DNA of 64,000 nt from Candidatus Andeanibacterium colombiense (GTDB taxonomy: Bacteria; Pseudomonadota; Alphaproteobacteria; Sphingomonadales; Sphingomonadaceae), in the NCBI GenBank assembly GCA_029202985.1, contig CP119316.1:3211001-3275000 (forward strand), written 5' to 3'. Shown here one piece after another: positions 9,091 through 17,761 of the stretch (position 1 is its first letter; each line of letters starts with the position of its first letter). The translations under genes were made by a program, and so were the position numbers. The notes under the pieces were generated by a model, which did not search any database, was not told the origin of the DNA, and saw only the letters and a list, made by a program, of their open reading frames with translations.

Positions 9091-10425
9091 ATGGCAAGCA
9101 CAACCGCCGAACCGGCCAATTCCACTTCGCTCGAGCGCGATGCGCGTGCGATCAATGCGCGCGAGCACAGCGTCAGGCCGGGCGAGATCGCGGTCGGCGT
9201 GATCATCGGGCGGACGTCGGAATTCTTCGACTTCTTCGTCTATGCGATCGCCTCGGTGCTGGTGTTCCCCAGCGTGATCTTCTCGTTCGCCTCGCCGCTG
9301 AATGCCATGCTCTATTCCTTCGGGATGTTCGCGCTCGCGTTCATCGCGCGGCCGGTCGGCGCGTTCCTGTTCCTGTGGATCGACCGGCGGCACGGGCGCG
9401 GGGTGAAGCTCACCATCGCGCTGTTCCTGCTCGGCTTCTCGACCATGGCGATGGCCTTCCTCCCGAGCTACGCCTCGGCCGGCGGCTTCGCGGTGGCGCT
9501 GCTGGCGCTGCTCCGGATCGGCCAGGGCTTCGCATTGGGCGGGACCTGGGACGGGCTGCCGTCGCTGCTTGCGCTCAACGCGCCCGAGGGCCGGCGCGGC
9601 TGGTTCGCGATGATCCCGCAATTGGGTGCGCCGCTGGGCCTGCTGGTTGCCGCCGCGGTGTTCGCGTTCCTGCTGACCAATCTTTCGACCGCCGATTTCC
9701 TCGACTGGGGCTGGCGCTATCCGTTCTTCGTCGCCTTCGCGATCAACGTCGTCGCATTGTTCGCGCGGCTGCGCCTGATCTCCACTTCGGAGTTCGAGCG
9801 GCTCTACGAAAACCGCGAGCTCCAGCCCTCGCCGGTGCTGGAGATGTTCCGCGACGAATGGCGTACCGTGATCCTCGGCGCCTTCGCCCCGCTGGCGAGT
9901 TTCGCCTTGTTCCACCTCGTCACGGTGTTCCCGCTCTCGTGGATCCTGCTCAACACCAATGAATTGCCGGTCCACTTCCTTGTGATCGAGATCGTCGGCG
10001 CGGTGGTCGGGGTGTTCGCGGTGGTGCTGTCGGGCTTTCTCGCCGACCGCCTCGGGCGGCGCATGGTGCTGGGCCTCTCGGCCGGGCTGATCGCGGCCTA
10101 CAGCGGCTTCGCGCCGCAATTGCTGTCGCACGGCGCGGCCGGCGAATGGACCTACATGATGCTTGGCTTCCTGCTGCTCGGGATCGCGTTCGGGCAATCG
10201 TCAGGCCCGGTGAACGGCAGCTTCTCCTCGCGCCACCGCTATACCGGCGCCGGCACCACCGCGACCGCCTCGTGGCTGATCGGCGCGGGCTTCGCGCCGC
10301 TCGCCGCGCTGCTGCTCGCGTCCAATTTCGGGCTGATCGCGGTGGGCGGCTATCTCCTGTCGGGGGCGATCTGCACGCTCGCGGCGCTGGGGATCAACCG
10401 CGAATGGGGCCTGCGGGCGAACTGA
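9091..10425 (+). CDS. MFS transporter, metabolite:H+ symporter (MHS) type
   Basis: A 444-residue polytopic protein with about 12 helices. The N terminus GRTSEFFDFFVYAIASVLVFP, the motif IDRRHGRGVKLTIALFLLG between helices 2 and 3, and FLADRLGRRMVLGLSAG between helices 8 and 9 match the metabolite:H+ symporter group (ShiA/KgtP-like), which imports organic acids or similar solutes. ATG 9091 is preferred because AAGGAAAGGG lies just upstream; an in-frame ATG at 8965 would add 42 residues of uncharacteristic sequence. It is divergent from cyoA. The substrate is not recognisable. Confidence 0.87.
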   Translation: MASTTAEPANSTSLERDARAINAREHSVRPGEIAVGVIIGRTSEFFDFFVYAIASVLVFPSVIFSFASPLNAMLYSFGMFALAFIARPVGAFLFLWIDRRHGRGVKLTIALFLLGFSTMAMAFLPSYASAGGFAVALLALLRIGQGFALGGTWDGLPSLLALNAPEGRRGWFAMIPQLGAPLGLLVAAAVFAFLLTNLSTADFLDWGWRYPFFVAFAINVVALFARLRLISTSEFERLYENRELQPSPVLEMFRDEWRTVILGAFAPLASFALFHLVTVFPLSWILLNTNELPVHFLVIEIVGAVVGVFAVVLSGFLADRLGRRMVLGLSAGLIAAYSGFAPQLLSHGAAGEWTYMMLGFLLLGIAFGQSSGPVNGSFSSRHRYTGAGTTATASWLIGAGFAPLAALLLASNFGLIAVGGYLLSGAICTLAALGINREWGLRAN

Positions 10426-10476
10426 TCCCGGCTAAACGCTTGCCGGCGGCGCATTCGCGCTGCCATGGTGCGGGCG

Positions 10477-10737
10477 ATGGATTTGAACGATCAGATGATG
10501 CGCTATTTCGGCACGGCCGATCCCGGCGCGATTTCCGCCGGCGGCATGGCCGAGGGGATCGAACGGATGCGCGTCGATCTCGGGCTCGAGAAGGATCGCG
10601 GTCGGCGGTTCGCGCTGTGGACGCTGCTGCATATGTTCGGCGCCGCGCCCGACCTCGACGTCGCCTTCGCGCATGAGGACGACCGCAACGCGGCGCGCAG
10701 CTTCATGGAGATGATGGAGAAAAGCACGGGCGACTGA
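10477..10737 (+). CDS. Small conserved-looking hypothetical protein
   Basis: An 86-residue acidic, Met-rich cytoplasmic protein (MDLNDQMMRYFGTADP...). I cannot assign a function. There is no signal peptide or membrane segment, and it is predicted to be mostly helical. Codon use is typical of the region, and the reading frame has the amphipathic, balanced composition of a real protein rather than a shadow. An ATG four codons earlier (10465) is an alternative start; neither has a strong ribosome-binding site. It converges with the HerA-like ATPase gene 6 nt away. Confidence 0.6.
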   Translation: MDLNDQMMRYFGTADPGAISAGGMAEGIERMRVDLGLEKDRGRRFALWTLLHMFGAAPDLDVAFAHEDDRNAARSFMEMMEKSTGD

Positions 10738-10743
10738 CCGGCG

Positions 10744-12228
10744 TCAGTAACCGGTCTGCGCCGTCGCGAGCCCGAGTTCCGGAATCAGCACCGTGCGCCG
10801 CCCGCCCAGATCGGTGCGCACCGCGATCAGCCCGCTGCGTTCGAAATGCTCGATCAGCCGGCGGATGCGCCCGGGCGAATTGGTGCCATAGACCCGCGCC
10901 AGTTCCTCGTCGTCGGGGCAGGGCGCATTGTCGAGCGCGGCCCGGGCGATCACGAAGAACGGCGCCAGTACATCGTCCGACAGCACGCCCGCGAGATCGA
11001 TGATCTCGGGCCACGGCGCGTCGGCCGGCTCGGGAATGCCGGCGACCGCGCTCGCGAACAGGCGGCGGAAGCGCGCGATGTCGATCCCGCCGGTGGAGAT
11101 GCGCTGCATCCGGCAGCGCAGCGTGAAGTCCTGGTACAGGCTCGCCGGCTGCTTGAAGGTCGCGCCGTCCTCGGCCGCCATGTCGGCCAGGATCGCGGCG
11201 ATCGCGGCGGTGCTCTCGGCACTGCCGGGCATCATCGCCACAGCGGCGGTCCCGGGGGCCGTCCCGGAGGCCTGCGGAGCCGGCGCCTCGATCCGTTCGA
11301 TCAGCTCGTCCGCCGCCGGCACGGCCGGGGCCGGTGCGACCGGGCGCTCGGCCGGCTCCTCCAGCTTGAGCCCGTCATGCAGCAGCGCGTGGAGCTCGTC
11401 GGCGGTGGTCTCGGGCAGCGGTGCGAGCGCCCCGGGCGAGGACCGCGCGCCGGTGCGGACCGGTCCGATCCGGGTCGAGACTGGGCGGCGGCTGATCGCG
11501 GGGCCGAGCCCGAGGAACTGCCCGCGCTCGAGATCGCGAATCTGCTCGGCCTGGCGCCGCTCCATGCCGAGGAGGTCGGCCGCGCGGGCCATGTCGATGT
11601 CGAGGAAGGTCCGCCCCATCAGGAAGTTCGACGCTTCGGCCGCGACGTTCTTGGCCAGCTTCGCGAGGCGCTGGGTCGCGATCACCCCGGCCAGCCCGCG
11701 CTTGCGCCCGCGGCACATCAGATTGGTCATCGCGCCGAGCGACATCCGCCGGGCCTCGTCGCTGACGTCGCCGGCGGCGGCGGGCGCGAACAATTGCGCC
11801 TCATCGACGATCACCAGCGCCGGGAACCACTGTTCGTGCGGGGCATCGAACAGCGCCGACAGGAACAGCGCCGCGCAGCGCATCTGCGCCTCGACATCGA
11901 GCCCCTCGAGCGCGACGATCACCGAGGCGCGGTATTTCCTGATCCGCGCGGCGAGGCGGGTCAGTTCGGCGGCCGAATAAGCGGCGGCATCGATCACCAC
12001 ATGATCGAACACATCGGCCAGGCTGACGAAATCGCCTTCCGGGTCGATCACCACTTGCTGGACGATCCCGGCGCTTTCCTCCAGCAGCCGGCGCAGGAGA
12101 TGCGACTTGCCCGAGCCGCTGTTGCCCTGGACGAGCAGGCGCGTCGCGAGCAGTTCCTCGACGTCGATCTCCACCGGTGCGCCGCGGCCGTCGACGCCGA
12201 TCTGGATGAGTGCAGTCACCCCCGGCAC
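10744..12228 (-). CDS. HerA/DUF87-type ATP-binding protein
   Basis: A 494-residue P-loop ATPase of the HerA/VirB4 (DUF87) group. Walker A is GNSGSGKS at residues 35-42 and Walker B is ALVIVDEAQLF around residue 146. A helicase-like arginine/polar motif occurs in CRGRKRGLAGVIATQRLAKL. After a Pro/Ala-rich linker (about 285-345) the C terminus contains a winged-helix-like segment (ARVYGTNSPGRIRRLIEHFERSGLI). HerA proteins usually translocate DNA with a NurA nuclease, but no nuclease gene is adjacent, so the role is open. The start is GTG 12228, or possibly GTG 12219 three codons later. Confidence 0.8.
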   Translation of the reverse strand: MPGVTALIQIGVDGRGAPVEIDVEELLATRLLVQGNSGSGKSHLLRRLLEESAGIVQQVVIDPEGDFVSLADVFDHVVIDAAAYSAAELTRLAARIRKYRASVIVALEGLDVEAQMRCAALFLSALFDAPHEQWFPALVIVDEAQLFAPAAAGDVSDEARRMSLGAMTNLMCRGRKRGLAGVIATQRLAKLAKNVAAEASNFLMGRTFLDIDMARAADLLGMERRQAEQIRDLERGQFLGLGPAISRRPVSTRIGPVRTGARSSPGALAPLPETTADELHALLHDGLKLEEPAERPVAPAPAVPAADELIERIEAPAPQASGTAPGTAAVAMMPGSAESTAAIAAILADMAAEDGATFKQPASLYQDFTLRCRMQRISTGGIDIARFRRLFASAVAGIPEPADAPWPEIIDLAGVLSDDVLAPFFVIARAALDNAPCPDDEELARVYGTNSPGRIRRLIEHFERSGLIAVRTDLGGRRTVLIPELGLATAQTGY

Positions 12229-12291
12229 TTAGGTGGCGCGCGGAGTCGCCCCAAGCGCGGGGGCGGCGTTATCCAGAGATTCGTGGCCTTG

Positions 12292-12471
12292 TCAGTGCTT
12301 CTTGGCGATCTTCAGCCCATCGGCCTTCGCGCGGTCCTTCACCGATTCCTCGCTGCGGGTCAGTGCCTTGGCGATCGCCTTGAGCGCGATGCCCTTGCCG
12401 GCGAGCGTGTGCAGCTTCTGGATCTCTTCGGCGTTCCAAGGCTGTTTGTGCCGTTCAAATCGTTCGGCCAT
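12292..12471 (-). CDS. Small Myb/SANT-like helix-turn-helix protein
   Basis: A 59-residue basic protein. The segment PWNAEEIQKLHTLAGKGIALKAIAKALTRSEESVKDRAKADGL resembles a single Myb/SANT or GcrA-like trihelical DNA-binding repeat: a Trp, an acidic stretch, spaced hydrophobics, and a basic third helix. Similar tiny proteins occur in sphingomonads without assigned function. ATG 12471 begins the conserved part. It is probably a DNA-binding accessory protein, but this is inferred from shape alone. Confidence 0.6.
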   Translation of the reverse strand: MAERFERHKQPWNAEEIQKLHTLAGKGIALKAIAKALTRSEESVKDRAKADGLKIAKKH

Positions 12472-12521
12472 GATGCGTCCTTTCGCGAACCGGTGCCCAA
12501 CTGGGCGGGGCAGCCAGCGCC

Positions 12522-13160
12522 TTAGCCGGAAGTGGCGGCGTAGCCATCCAGAAACAGCGTGACCGCTTCTTCCACCTCGCGCGCGATCGCCTGGTCCGAA
12601 ACGTCGGGGCCAAGGCCCCACATGCTGTGCATGAAGATGCGGTACATGCACAGGTGATGGAGCTGGGCCGCGGCGCGCAGCGTATCGACCGGGCGGAGCG
12701 TGCCGGCCGCGATCTGGGTCTCGAAATAGGCGGCCATCGCCTTGTGCCGGCGCAGCGGCGCGCGCTCGTAGAAAATCCGGCCGATCTCCGGCGAGCGCGA
12801 CGCTTCCGCGATCACCAGGCGGAACAAGGTGCCGACCTCGGGGGTCAGCATCACCCTGAGGAATTCGGTGCAATAGGCGGTCAGCGTTTCGCGCAAATCC
12901 CCGGCGGGATGGATGGTGCTGTCGCAGCCGAAGGCCACGGTCCATTCGTCCAGCGCCGCGGCGAAGAGATCTTCCTTCGATGCGAAATAGGTCCACAACG
13001 TGGTTTTCGAGCCGCCCAGATCCGCCGCGATCGCCGACATGCTGGTGCCGGAATAGCCATGTTCGCGGAAGTGGCGCTGGGCCACCGCAACGATCGCCTC
13101 GCGCCGTTCCTGCCGCCGCGCCTCCCGCTTTCCGGGGGTCTTTTCGTCCTCGCAGATCAT
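12522..13160 (-). CDS. TetR family transcriptional regulator
   Basis: A 212-residue repressor-type protein with an N-terminal TetR HTH (AQRHFREHGYSGTSMSAIAADLGGSKTTLWTYFASKEDLF, residues about 27-66) and a variable ligand-binding C domain that resembles the AefR/YfiR-like group. It is divergent from the efflux operon starting at 13243, and a perfect 8-bp-arm palindrome begins 3 nt upstream of its ATG. The simplest reading is an autoregulated local repressor of the pump, relieved by a pump substrate. Confidence 0.9.
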   Translation of the reverse strand: MICEDEKTPGKREARRQERREAIVAVAQRHFREHGYSGTSMSAIAADLGGSKTTLWTYFASKEDLFAAALDEWTVAFGCDSTIHPAGDLRETLTAYCTEFLRVMLTPEVGTLFRLVIAEASRSPEIGRIFYERAPLRRHKAMAAYFETQIAAGTLRPVDTLRAAAQLHHLCMYRIFMHSMWGLGPDVSDQAIAREVEEAVTLFLDGYAATSG

Positions 13161-13162
13161 TT

Positions 13163-13182
13163 ATCGTACTCTCCAGTACGAT
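13163..13182. promoter_or_regulatory. Palindromic operator for the divergent TetR/efflux pair
   Basis: ATCGTACT-CTCC-AGTACGAT is a perfect inverted repeat (8-bp arms, 4-nt spacer) in the 82-nt divergent region. It starts 3 nt upstream of the tetR ATG. A TTGACT element (13187-13192) next to it could be a -35 for the efflux operon, though I see no matching -10. Confidence 0.6.
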
Positions 13183-13222
13183 CTTCTTGACTCATCTCGA
13201 CGGAAAGCGCAAGGGCGATTCT

Positions 13223-13236
13223 GTACCAAGGAGTAC
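13223..13236. promoter_or_regulatory. Second GTAC-N6-GTAC operator overlapping the efflux ribosome-binding site
   Basis: GTAC-CAAGGA-GTAC repeats the core of the upstream operator (GTAC-TCTCCA-GTAC). It contains the AAGGAG Shine-Dalgarno of the efflux OMF gene, whose GTG start is at 13243. Binding here could block translation-initiation-region transcription directly. This is inferred from the repeat. Confidence 0.4.
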
Positions 13237-13242
13237 GGTTTC

Positions 13243-14676
13243 GTGAAGCGTCTCATTTCCATTCTGTTGCTTGCCGGCGTCGCCGCCTGTGCTCCGGCCC
13301 CCGGCAAACTCGCGGAACCCCGTTCCGCATCGAGCCTGCCGGCCGGGCGCAGCCTCGCCGCAACCGCCGATGCCGTGTGGCCGGGCGACAATTGGTGGCA
13401 GGCTTACGGCGATCCGCAGCTCGACGCGCTGATCGCCGAGGCGCGCACCGGCTCGCCCGATGTGGCGGCCGCGATGGCCCGGATCCGCCAGGCCGATGCG
13501 CTGGCGCGGCAGGCGGGCTCGGTGCTGCTGCCGAGCGTCTCGGCCGGCGGCAATGCGGGCTTCAACAAGCAGAGCTACAACAACGGCATTCCGGCCGAGT
13601 TCGTGCCCAAGGGCTGGAACGATGCGGGCGCGCTCAACGCCAGCGCCTCGTTCGATCTCGACCTGTGGGGCAAGAACCGCGCGGCGCTTGCGGCGGCGAC
13701 CTCCAATGCGCAGGCGGCGAAGGTCGACGCGGACCAGGCGCTGCTGCTGCTGACCAGCAATGTCGCCGGCGCCTATGCCGATCTCGCGCAGCTCTTCGCC
13801 GAACGCGACATCGCCGCGCGCGCGCTCGAAGTGCGGCAGGACACCTTCAAGCTCACCGGCCAGCGGGTCGACAACGGGCTCGACAACCGCGGCACGCTGC
13901 AGCTTTCGCAGTCGCGCGCGGCGGCGGCCGAGGCCGATGTGGCGGCGCTCGACGAAGCGATCGCGCTCACCCGCAACCGCCTGGCGGCGCTGGTCGGCAG
14001 CGGGCCCGACCGCGGGCTCGACATCGTCCGGCCGCAGCTTGCCGCGCTCGCCCCCCGGGGCCTTCCGGCGAATTTGCCGCTCGACCTGATCGGCCGCCGG
14101 CCCGACATCGTCTCCGCCCGCCTGCGCGCGGAAGCGGCGACCCACACGATCCGCAGCGACCGCGCGGCCTTCTATCCCGACATCAACCTGACCGCGCTGA
14201 TCGGGGTCCAGTCGCTCGGGCTCGGCAACATCGTCGATAGCGGCTCGACCTACGGCTCCGTCGGCCCCGCCTTCAGCCTGCCGCTGCTCAACCGCGGGCG
14301 GCTGGTCGGGCAATTGCGCGGCGCCGAAGCAGCGTCTGACCTCGCGGTCGCCGATTACGACGCGGCGCTGATCAAGGCGCTGCAGGACGTCGCCGACGCC
14401 TCGGCCTCGATCCGCGCGCTCGGGCAACGCCGGGCTTCCGCCGCGGAGGCATTGAGCGCGGCCGAAGGCGCCTATTCGATCGCGCAGCAACGTTACACCG
14501 GCGGCCTCGCGACCTATCTCGACGTGCTCACCGCCGAAGACACCGTCCTCGCCGCGCGCCGCTCGGCCGCCGATCTCGATGCGCGCGCCGTCACGCTCGA
14601 CATCGCGCTCGTCCGTGCCCTCGGCGGCGGCTTCTCCGACCGCTCCGCCGCATCTTCCGCATCCCCCGCAAGGTAA
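13243..14676 (+). CDS. NodT-family outer-membrane efflux lipoprotein (TolC-like)
   Basis: A 477-residue outer-membrane factor. The signal peptide ends in lipobox VAAC (Cys 16). Two OEP repeats follow, each with long coiled-coil alpha-barrel helices and a beta section; landmarks are NWWQAYGDPQLDALI, FDLDLWGKNRAALAAA and LPANLPLDLIGRRPDIVSARL. It forms the exit duct of a tripartite pump with the next two genes. It starts with GTG, supported by AAGGAG nine bases upstream. First gene of the TetR-controlled operon; the HlyD gene follows after 5 nt. Confidence 0.92.
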   Translation: MKRLISILLLAGVAACAPAPGKLAEPRSASSLPAGRSLAATADAVWPGDNWWQAYGDPQLDALIAEARTGSPDVAAAMARIRQADALARQAGSVLLPSVSAGGNAGFNKQSYNNGIPAEFVPKGWNDAGALNASASFDLDLWGKNRAALAAATSNAQAAKVDADQALLLLTSNVAGAYADLAQLFAERDIAARALEVRQDTFKLTGQRVDNGLDNRGTLQLSQSRAAAAEADVAALDEAIALTRNRLAALVGSGPDRGLDIVRPQLAALAPRGLPANLPLDLIGRRPDIVSARLRAEAATHTIRSDRAAFYPDINLTALIGVQSLGLGNIVDSGSTYGSVGPAFSLPLLNRGRLVGQLRGAEAASDLAVADYDAALIKALQDVADASASIRALGQRRASAAEALSAAEGAYSIAQQRYTGGLATYLDVLTAEDTVLAARRSAADLDARAVTLDIALVRALGGGFSDRSAASSASPAR

Positions 14677-14681
14677 TCATC

Positions 14682-15815
14682 ATGGCCACCCTGACCGAAA
14701 CCCCGGAAACCCTGCCCGACACCGGGAAGACCGCCACGCGCAAGCGCCTGTTCTTGATCTTCGGCGTGGTGCTCGCCGTGATCGCGGCGGTGGTGCTGAT
14801 CTGGCAGCTCGGCTTCGCCTGGCGCTCGGTCTCGACCGACAATGCCTATGTAGGCGCCGATACCGCGCAGATCACCCCGCTGGTCGGCGCCCCGGTGGCG
14901 CAGGTGCTGGTGGAGGATACCGCGCGGGTGAAGAAGGGCGACATTCTCGTCCGGCTCGACGATTCCGACGCGCGGATCGCGCTTGACCAGGCCGAGGCGA
15001 ACCTCGCCCGGGCCGAACGCGGCTTCCGCCAGACCTCGGCGAGCGGGCAGGCGCTGCTGGCGCAGGCGCAGGCGCGCGGATCGGACATCCAGGCGGCCCG
15101 CGCGCAGCTGAGCGTGGCGCAGGCCAATTACGAACGCGCGAAGGTCGATTACGACCGCCGCCACACACTGTCGGCGACCGGCGCGGTTTCGGGCGACGAG
15201 CTGACTTCCGCGACCAATGCCTTGCGCAGCGCGCAGGCCAATCTCGATGTCGCCCGCGCGCAGGTCGCGCAGGCCCAGGCGACCCAGCGCTCGGCGTCGC
15301 AGGAGGCCGATGCCACGCTCGCGCTGACCAGGGGCACGACCGAGAGCACCAGCCCCGAAGTGCTCGCGGCGCGGGCCGCGCGCGACCAGGCCAAGCTCGA
15401 TCTCGACCGCACCGTGCTGCGCGCGCCGTTCGACGGGGTGATCGCGCAGCGCAAGGTTCAGGTCGGCCAACGGGTCGCGGCGGGGGCCGTGTTGATGACG
15501 GTCGTTCCGATCGACCGGCTCTATGTCGATGCGAACTTCAAGGAAGGCCAGCTCAAGCGCGTCCGCACGGGCCAGCCGGTCGAACTGACCTCCGACCTCT
15601 ATGGCGGCTCGGTCACCTATCACGGCCGCGTCATCGGACTCTCCGGCGGCACCGGCTCGGCCTTCGCGCTGATCCCGGCGCAGAATGCCACCGGCAACTG
15701 GATCAAGGTCGTCCAGCGCCTGCCGGTGCGGGTCGCGCTCGATCCGAAGGAACTGGCCCAGCATCCGCTGCGGGTCGGCCTGTCGATGGACGCGACTATT
15801 GATGTGACCAAGTAA
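14682..15815 (+). CDS. HlyD/EmrA-family periplasmic adaptor
   Basis: A 377-residue membrane fusion protein: one N-terminal helix (residues about 23-46), a biotinyl-lipoyl half-motif around STDNAYVGADTAQITPLVGAPV, a long coiled-coil hairpin (residues about 105-225), the second lipoyl half (DLDRTVLRAPFDGVIAQRKV) and a beta-barrel domain with VDANFKEGQLKRVRTGQPV. It links the DHA2 pump in the inner membrane to the OMF. The downstream GTG start follows directly on its TAA. Confidence 0.93.
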   Translation: MATLTETPETLPDTGKTATRKRLFLIFGVVLAVIAAVVLIWQLGFAWRSVSTDNAYVGADTAQITPLVGAPVAQVLVEDTARVKKGDILVRLDDSDARIALDQAEANLARAERGFRQTSASGQALLAQAQARGSDIQAARAQLSVAQANYERAKVDYDRRHTLSATGAVSGDELTSATNALRSAQANLDVARAQVAQAQATQRSASQEADATLALTRGTTESTSPEVLAARAARDQAKLDLDRTVLRAPFDGVIAQRKVQVGQRVAAGAVLMTVVPIDRLYVDANFKEGQLKRVRTGQPVELTSDLYGGSVTYHGRVIGLSGGTGSAFALIPAQNATGNWIKVVQRLPVRVALDPKELAQHPLRVGLSMDATIDVTK

Positions 15816-17369
15816 GTGAGCGGCCCGTCTTCCCCCCAGGCGGATACCGCTCCGCCGCCGCTGTCCGGCCCCCGGCTGGCAGCGGCGGCCCTGGTCCTCG
15901 GGCTCGCCAATTTCATGGTGCTGCTCGATTCCACCATCGCCAATGTCAGCCTGCCGCATATCGCCGGCAGCCTCGGCGTCTCGAGCAGCCAGGGCACCTG
16001 GATCATCACCTCCTACGCGGTGTCCGAAGCGATCTGCGTGCCGCTGACCGGGTGGCTCGCGGGGCGCTTCGGCACGCTGCGCACCTTCATGTTCTCGCTC
16101 AGCGGCTTCACGCTGTTCTCGACCCTGTGCGGCCTGTCCTCGACACTCGGGATGCTGATCGCATTCCGCGTCGCGCAGGGCCTGTGCGGCGGGCCACTGA
16201 TGCCGCTGTCGCAGACGCTGCTGCTGCGGGTGTTCCCGCGCGCCAAGGCGGGCCTCGCGATGTCGGTCGCGGCGATGACCACGATCGTCGCGCCGATCCT
16301 CGGCCCGATTCTTGGCGGCACGATCAGCGACAACTGGTCGTGGCCGTGGATCTTCTTCATCAACATACCGCCGGCCGCTGCGTGCCTGTTCGGCGTGTAC
16401 ACGCTGCTGAGGCCCTACGAGACCAAGGGCATATCGAGCCGGGTCGACGTGGTCGGGCTGGCGCTGCTGGTGTTCTGGGTCGGCTGCTTCCAGATCATGC
16501 TGGACCTCGGGCGCGAGAACGACTGGTTCGGCTCGCCGATGATCGTCGGCCTCGCGGTGGCGGCGGCGATCGGCTTCGTCGCCTTCATGATCTGGGAATT
16601 GACCGCGGAACAGCCGATCGTCGATCTGCGGGTGCTGCGGCACCGGGGTTTCGCCGCGGCCACGATCGCGATCTCGATCGGCTTCGGCACGATCTATTCC
16701 TCGGTGGTGCTGGTGCCGTTGTTCCTTCAGTCGACGATGGGCTACACTTCGACCTGGGCGGGTTACGCGATGTCGACCATGGGCCTGTTCGCGATCTTGC
16801 TGGCGCCGGTCGCCGGGCGGCTGGGCAAGTGGGTCGATATGCGGATCACGATCTGTCTCGGGCTGATGTGGCTCGGGGTCGTGTCCTATCTGCGCTCGCT
16901 CTGGGGCGTCGGCGACAGCTTCTGGGACTACACCTGGCCGCAATTGCTGCAGGGGCTGGGCACGCCGTTCTTCATGATCGGGCTGATGACGCTCGGCCTC
17001 GCGACGGTGCCGCCGAAGGAAACCGCCTCGGCCGCCGGGCTGATGGCCTTCGTCCGCACGCTGGCAACCGCGGTGGCGACCTCGGTCATCACCACCGAAT
17101 GGGCCGACGGCACGCAGGAGGCGCGCGCCCAGCTTGCCGGGCTCGGCACCCAGGCGGATGCGTTCGTCGAACGGCTGCAGGCGGCGGGCATGAGCATGGA
17201 CCAGGCGCGCGGGCAGCTAGCGCAATTGATCGAACAGCAGGGCGCGGCGATCGCGGCGGACCATCTGTTCCTGGTGATCGGGGTGCTGTGCGTCCTCGCG
17301 GGCCAACTTGCGTGGATCATCCCCAAGCCCCGGGGCGGGGTCGGCGGACCGAACCCGGCCGCGCACTAG
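15816..17369 (+). CDS. DHA2-family MFS drug transporter (EmrB-like)
   Basis: A 517-residue, 14-helix antiporter of the DHA2/EmrB group. Signature stretches are FMVLLDSTIANVSLPHIAGSL in helix 1, WLAGRFGTLRTFMFSLSGF between helices 2 and 3, and ILGPILGGTISDNWSWPWIFF (motif C region and following). With the two upstream genes it forms an EmrAB-TolC-type tripartite exporter, probably for hydrophobic toxic compounds. The GTG start abuts the hlyD stop with no gap. Confidence 0.94.
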   Translation: MSGPSSPQADTAPPPLSGPRLAAAALVLGLANFMVLLDSTIANVSLPHIAGSLGVSSSQGTWIITSYAVSEAICVPLTGWLAGRFGTLRTFMFSLSGFTLFSTLCGLSSTLGMLIAFRVAQGLCGGPLMPLSQTLLLRVFPRAKAGLAMSVAAMTTIVAPILGPILGGTISDNWSWPWIFFINIPPAAACLFGVYTLLRPYETKGISSRVDVVGLALLVFWVGCFQIMLDLGRENDWFGSPMIVGLAVAAAIGFVAFMIWELTAEQPIVDLRVLRHRGFAAATIAISIGFGTIYSSVVLVPLFLQSTMGYTSTWAGYAMSTMGLFAILLAPVAGRLGKWVDMRITICLGLMWLGVVSYLRSLWGVGDSFWDYTWPQLLQGLGTPFFMIGLMTLGLATVPPKETASAAGLMAFVRTLATAVATSVITTEWADGTQEARAQLAGLGTQADAFVERLQAAGMSMDQARGQLAQLIEQQGAAIAADHLFLVIGVLCVLAGQLAWIIPKPRGGVGGPNPAAH

Positions 17370-17599
17370 TGCGGGCTGTCGCCATCGAAAAACCGTTCAT
17401 CGCAGCGCAGCGGGCCGGGCGGAACTCCCGGTCGGCCCAGGCATCCGTTCCATGCGGCCAGCATCACCGGTTCGCATCTAGCGGAGAACCATTCTTGGAC
17501 GAACAGGAGCTCGAGCGGGTCGCCGCTCGGATGCGACAGGTCGGCGAACGGCTCGACCTGCTCGCGACTTATGAAAGGCTTCGTATCGCCGTGCGGCAA
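17366..17599 (-). CDS. Possible small protein or gene remnant without a good start codon
   Basis: The frame ends at TAG 17366-17368 and shows strong coding character (GC-rich third positions, varied composition such as LSHPSGDPLELLFVQEWFSA and LAAWNGCLGRPGVPP). That character continues upstream, with no stop, to the aminotransferase stop at 17762, in the same frame. The only in-frame start-type codon after that stop is TTG at 17599 (77 residues), which falls mid-sequence. So this is a decayed or start-less gene, an ORF read through the aminotransferase stop, or a gene broken by an error. I do not recognise the family. The interval 17370-17761 holds nothing else. Confidence 0.35.
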   Translation of the reverse strand: MPHGDTKPFISREQVEPFADLSHPSGDPLELLFVQEWFSARCEPVMLAAWNGCLGRPGVPPGPLRCDERFFDGDSPH

Positions 17600-17761
17600 C
17601 AGGCCGCGGGCCTTGCCGCGCCGACCTTCCGGCCCCGGCCGCGCCAGCCGCTCGGCGGCGCGTCGCGCGGTTTCGGGTGCCAGCGGCGGGGTCAGGCCGC
17701 TGGCAGGCCGCTCGCTGCCGGTCCGGATTGCGATACGGAATAGCGTCCAGCCCCGGCCGTC

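Noticed and set aside
8929..10197. N-terminal extension of cyoA
   Set aside because: The frame is open far upstream, but the added sequence is antisense to the MFS gene, and ATG 8928 gives a proper lipoprotein signal.
14514..16943. Minus-strand 809-codon frame opposite the efflux genes
   Set aside because: It is antisense to three clear genes and its translation is Arg/Gln/His-rich with no recognisable domain.
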